NCBI RefSeq assembly: GCF_003286085.1 | Contig: NW_020825288.1 | Location: 17,918,001 to 17,982,000 of the forward strand | Source of the DNA: Drosophila persimilis | Taxonomy: Eukaryota; Arthropoda; Insecta; Diptera; Drosophilidae | Direction: 5' to 3' | DNA: 64,000 nt | Part shown: piece after piece, positions 62,977 through 64,000 of the stretch | How positions within the stretch are numbered: position 1 is the stretch's first letter | Layout of the letters: each line of letters starts with the position of its first letter | Notes under the pieces: model-generated | Told to the model about the DNA's origin: nothing | Database searches by the model: none | Seen by the model: only the letters and a program-made list of their open reading frames with translations | Made by a program: the position numbers and the translations under genes

Positions 62977-64000
62977 ATGCCAAAAGAGGACTGCAAATAC
63001 GGAGAAAAGTGCTATCAACGAAATGCTGCCCATCTCGCCAAGTACAACCACCCAGCCAAAACAGATGACGGGCAGGACAAAGCAGAAGTAGTAAAACTGG
63101 CGCCAAAAAGAAAGGAAGCGTTCTGCGGGGAGGAAAAGGCTGTCGCGCCCAACACAAGCAATTCCAGTGGAGAGAGCCAGAATATGGAAAAGAGTCATGG
63201 GGAAGCGAAAGGCACCTTCGAGTCGGAGACAGCCGAATTGCACAGGGAGGCTATGAGCAACATATCTGGAAAAAATTACATGGAAATCCTTGAGAAGCGC
63301 ATCCGATTGTCAGTGCAGCAGGAGTACGATACCCTGTGTGAGTCCAACGAGTTCATTAGGCACAAATTCCTCGTCGAAATGCCGCCTGACTTCTACGAAT
63401 TCTGGAAGTTCATCAATACCCTGACAGAAGACTCCTCGAAGTCCAATCGCGCTGCCGTCGAACACCTCGAGACTGTGTTTCAGTTGCAGCTGGTGGGCCC
63501 GTTTGAGTTTCTGTCGGGCACCTTTCATCGGGCCAAGATGGGCGAGCCCGGAGATTACCTAAGGCATTGGCGCTTTTACTATGATCCACCCGAGTTCCAG
63601 ACGGTTTTTGTGCGGAGGGGAACTGGCGTTCACTACGGCTATTGGAGGGACGTGCCGCAGGATAAGGAAAACTTATTGATTGCCCGCAACGACATGGCCA
63701 ATGGCTGCGAGTTTCAGTTTGTGTCTGGAAACATATTCGATGCTTTCCTTTACTATCTGGAGCACGACTTTGTCGGCACGCCTTTTACGACCGGTAAAGT
63801 GACCGCCACCAAAAAGGCAGTACAAAAGTATTTGGCGGAAAACTCATTGGAGCTGGCGCAGCTAGATCGATTGCAACGAGAGCGCAACAAACGCGTCGTC
63901 GCCAAGGCGTTCCACCGAGGTGGCATCGTGGTGCCCTTCGATCGCAAGACGCAGCTGGGCTACCGTCCTCTCTCTGTTAGCGACGCCGAGCTCAAGAAGA
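62977..64000 (+). CDS. CG1218: Histone PARylation factor 1 (HPF1) orthologue, cut by window edge
   Basis: The frame is open from the ATG at 62977 to the window end (341 codons, no stop). HPF1 joins PARP1 at DNA breaks and completes its active site so that serines on histones are ADP-ribosylated. An N-terminal PBZ (poly-ADP-ribose-binding) zinc finger is visible: C6-x5-C12-x6-H19-x5-H25. A disordered linker follows, then the HPF1 core: MPPDFYEFWKFINTL, LQLVGPFEFLSGTFHRAK, LRHWRFYYDPPEFQT, GVHYGYWRDVPQDKENL and VVAKAFHRGGIVVPFDRK. The catalytic Glu region lies beyond the window. Human HPF1 as I recall it lacks the PBZ finger. No intron is visible in the part present. Confidence 0.94.
   Translation, partial: MPKEDCKYGEKCYQRNAAHLAKYNHPAKTDDGQDKAEVVKLAPKRKEAFCGEEKAVAPNTSNSSGESQNMEKSHGEAKGTFESETAELHREAMSNISGKNYMEILEKRIRLSVQQEYDTLCESNEFIRHKFLVEMPPDFYEFWKFINTLTEDSSKSNRAAVEHLETVFQLQLVGPFEFLSGTFHRAKMGEPGDYLRHWRFYYDPPEFQTVFVRRGTGVHYGYWRDVPQDKENLLIARNDMANGCEFQFVSGNIFDAFLYYLEHDFVGTPFTTGKVTATKKAVQKYLAENSLELAQLDRLQRERNKRVVAKAFHRGGIVVPFDRKTQLGYRPLSVSDAELKK

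Overview
This is eukaryotic nuclear DNA from a Drosophila, and the proteins match D. melanogaster so closely that I place it there. From memory the gene set belongs to cytological region 83A-B of chromosome arm 3R. The evidence is many short introns (55-85 bp), DREF-type TATCGATA promoter boxes, AT-rich spacers with INE-1 remnants, and orthologues of well-known fly genes. I worked out gene structures by matching reading frames across splice sites. Gene symbols are recalled from memory, not looked up.

Layout. 1-10.8 kb holds no gene I can support; it is intergenic or intronic DNA with clustered ATGCAAAT octamers and short repeats. 10.84-12.0 kb is the 3' end of a degraded non-LTR retrotransposon. 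12.0-25.4 kb is a compact block of six genes: CG1239 (bin3/MePCE-type RNA methyltransferase, +), CG2100 (CCA-adding enzyme, -), CG1236 (glyoxylate/hydroxypyruvate reductase, +), Sym (symplekin, -), Madm (NRBP pseudokinase, +) and CG2091 (DcpS scavenger decapping enzyme, -). A second copy of the same retrotransposon end, in opposite orientation, closes the block at 25.46-26.55 kb. 27.4-31.1 kb is sec8 (exocyst, -). CG2082 (NDRG family, -) follows, with its common exons at 32.5-34.5 kb, a first coding exon at 42.3 kb and a probable distal alternative first coding exon at 48.4 kb. jagn (+) lies at 50.3-51.3 kb. kat-60L1 (katanin p60-like AAA ATPase, +) has two candidate first exons at 53.2 and 54.6 kb and ends at 58.6 kb. 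Hat1 (-) and Rpn5 (+) share a divergent promoter at 60.3-61.0 kb. CG1218 (HPF1-type PARP cofactor, +) starts at 62.98 kb and runs off the right edge.

Functional themes. Four of the six genes between the inverted retrotransposon copies act on RNA ends (snRNA 5' capping, tRNA CCA addition, mRNA 3' cleavage scaffold, cap scavenging). The rest are housekeeping: secretion (sec8, jagn), proteolysis (Rpn5), histone modification (Hat1) and DNA-damage ADP-ribosylation (CG1218). Genes are packed as convergent and divergent pairs, some with fewer than 150 bp between stop codons.

I found no bacterial-style defence or other wholly new system. The observations most worth checking are the paired octamer/palindrome modules at 1.3-1.7 and 6.1-6.3 kb, the inverted retrotransposon pair carrying TATCGATA just upstream of two genes, a likely GC-AG intron in CG2091, a 6-nt microexon candidate in CG2082, and alternative first coding exons for CG2082 and kat-60L1.
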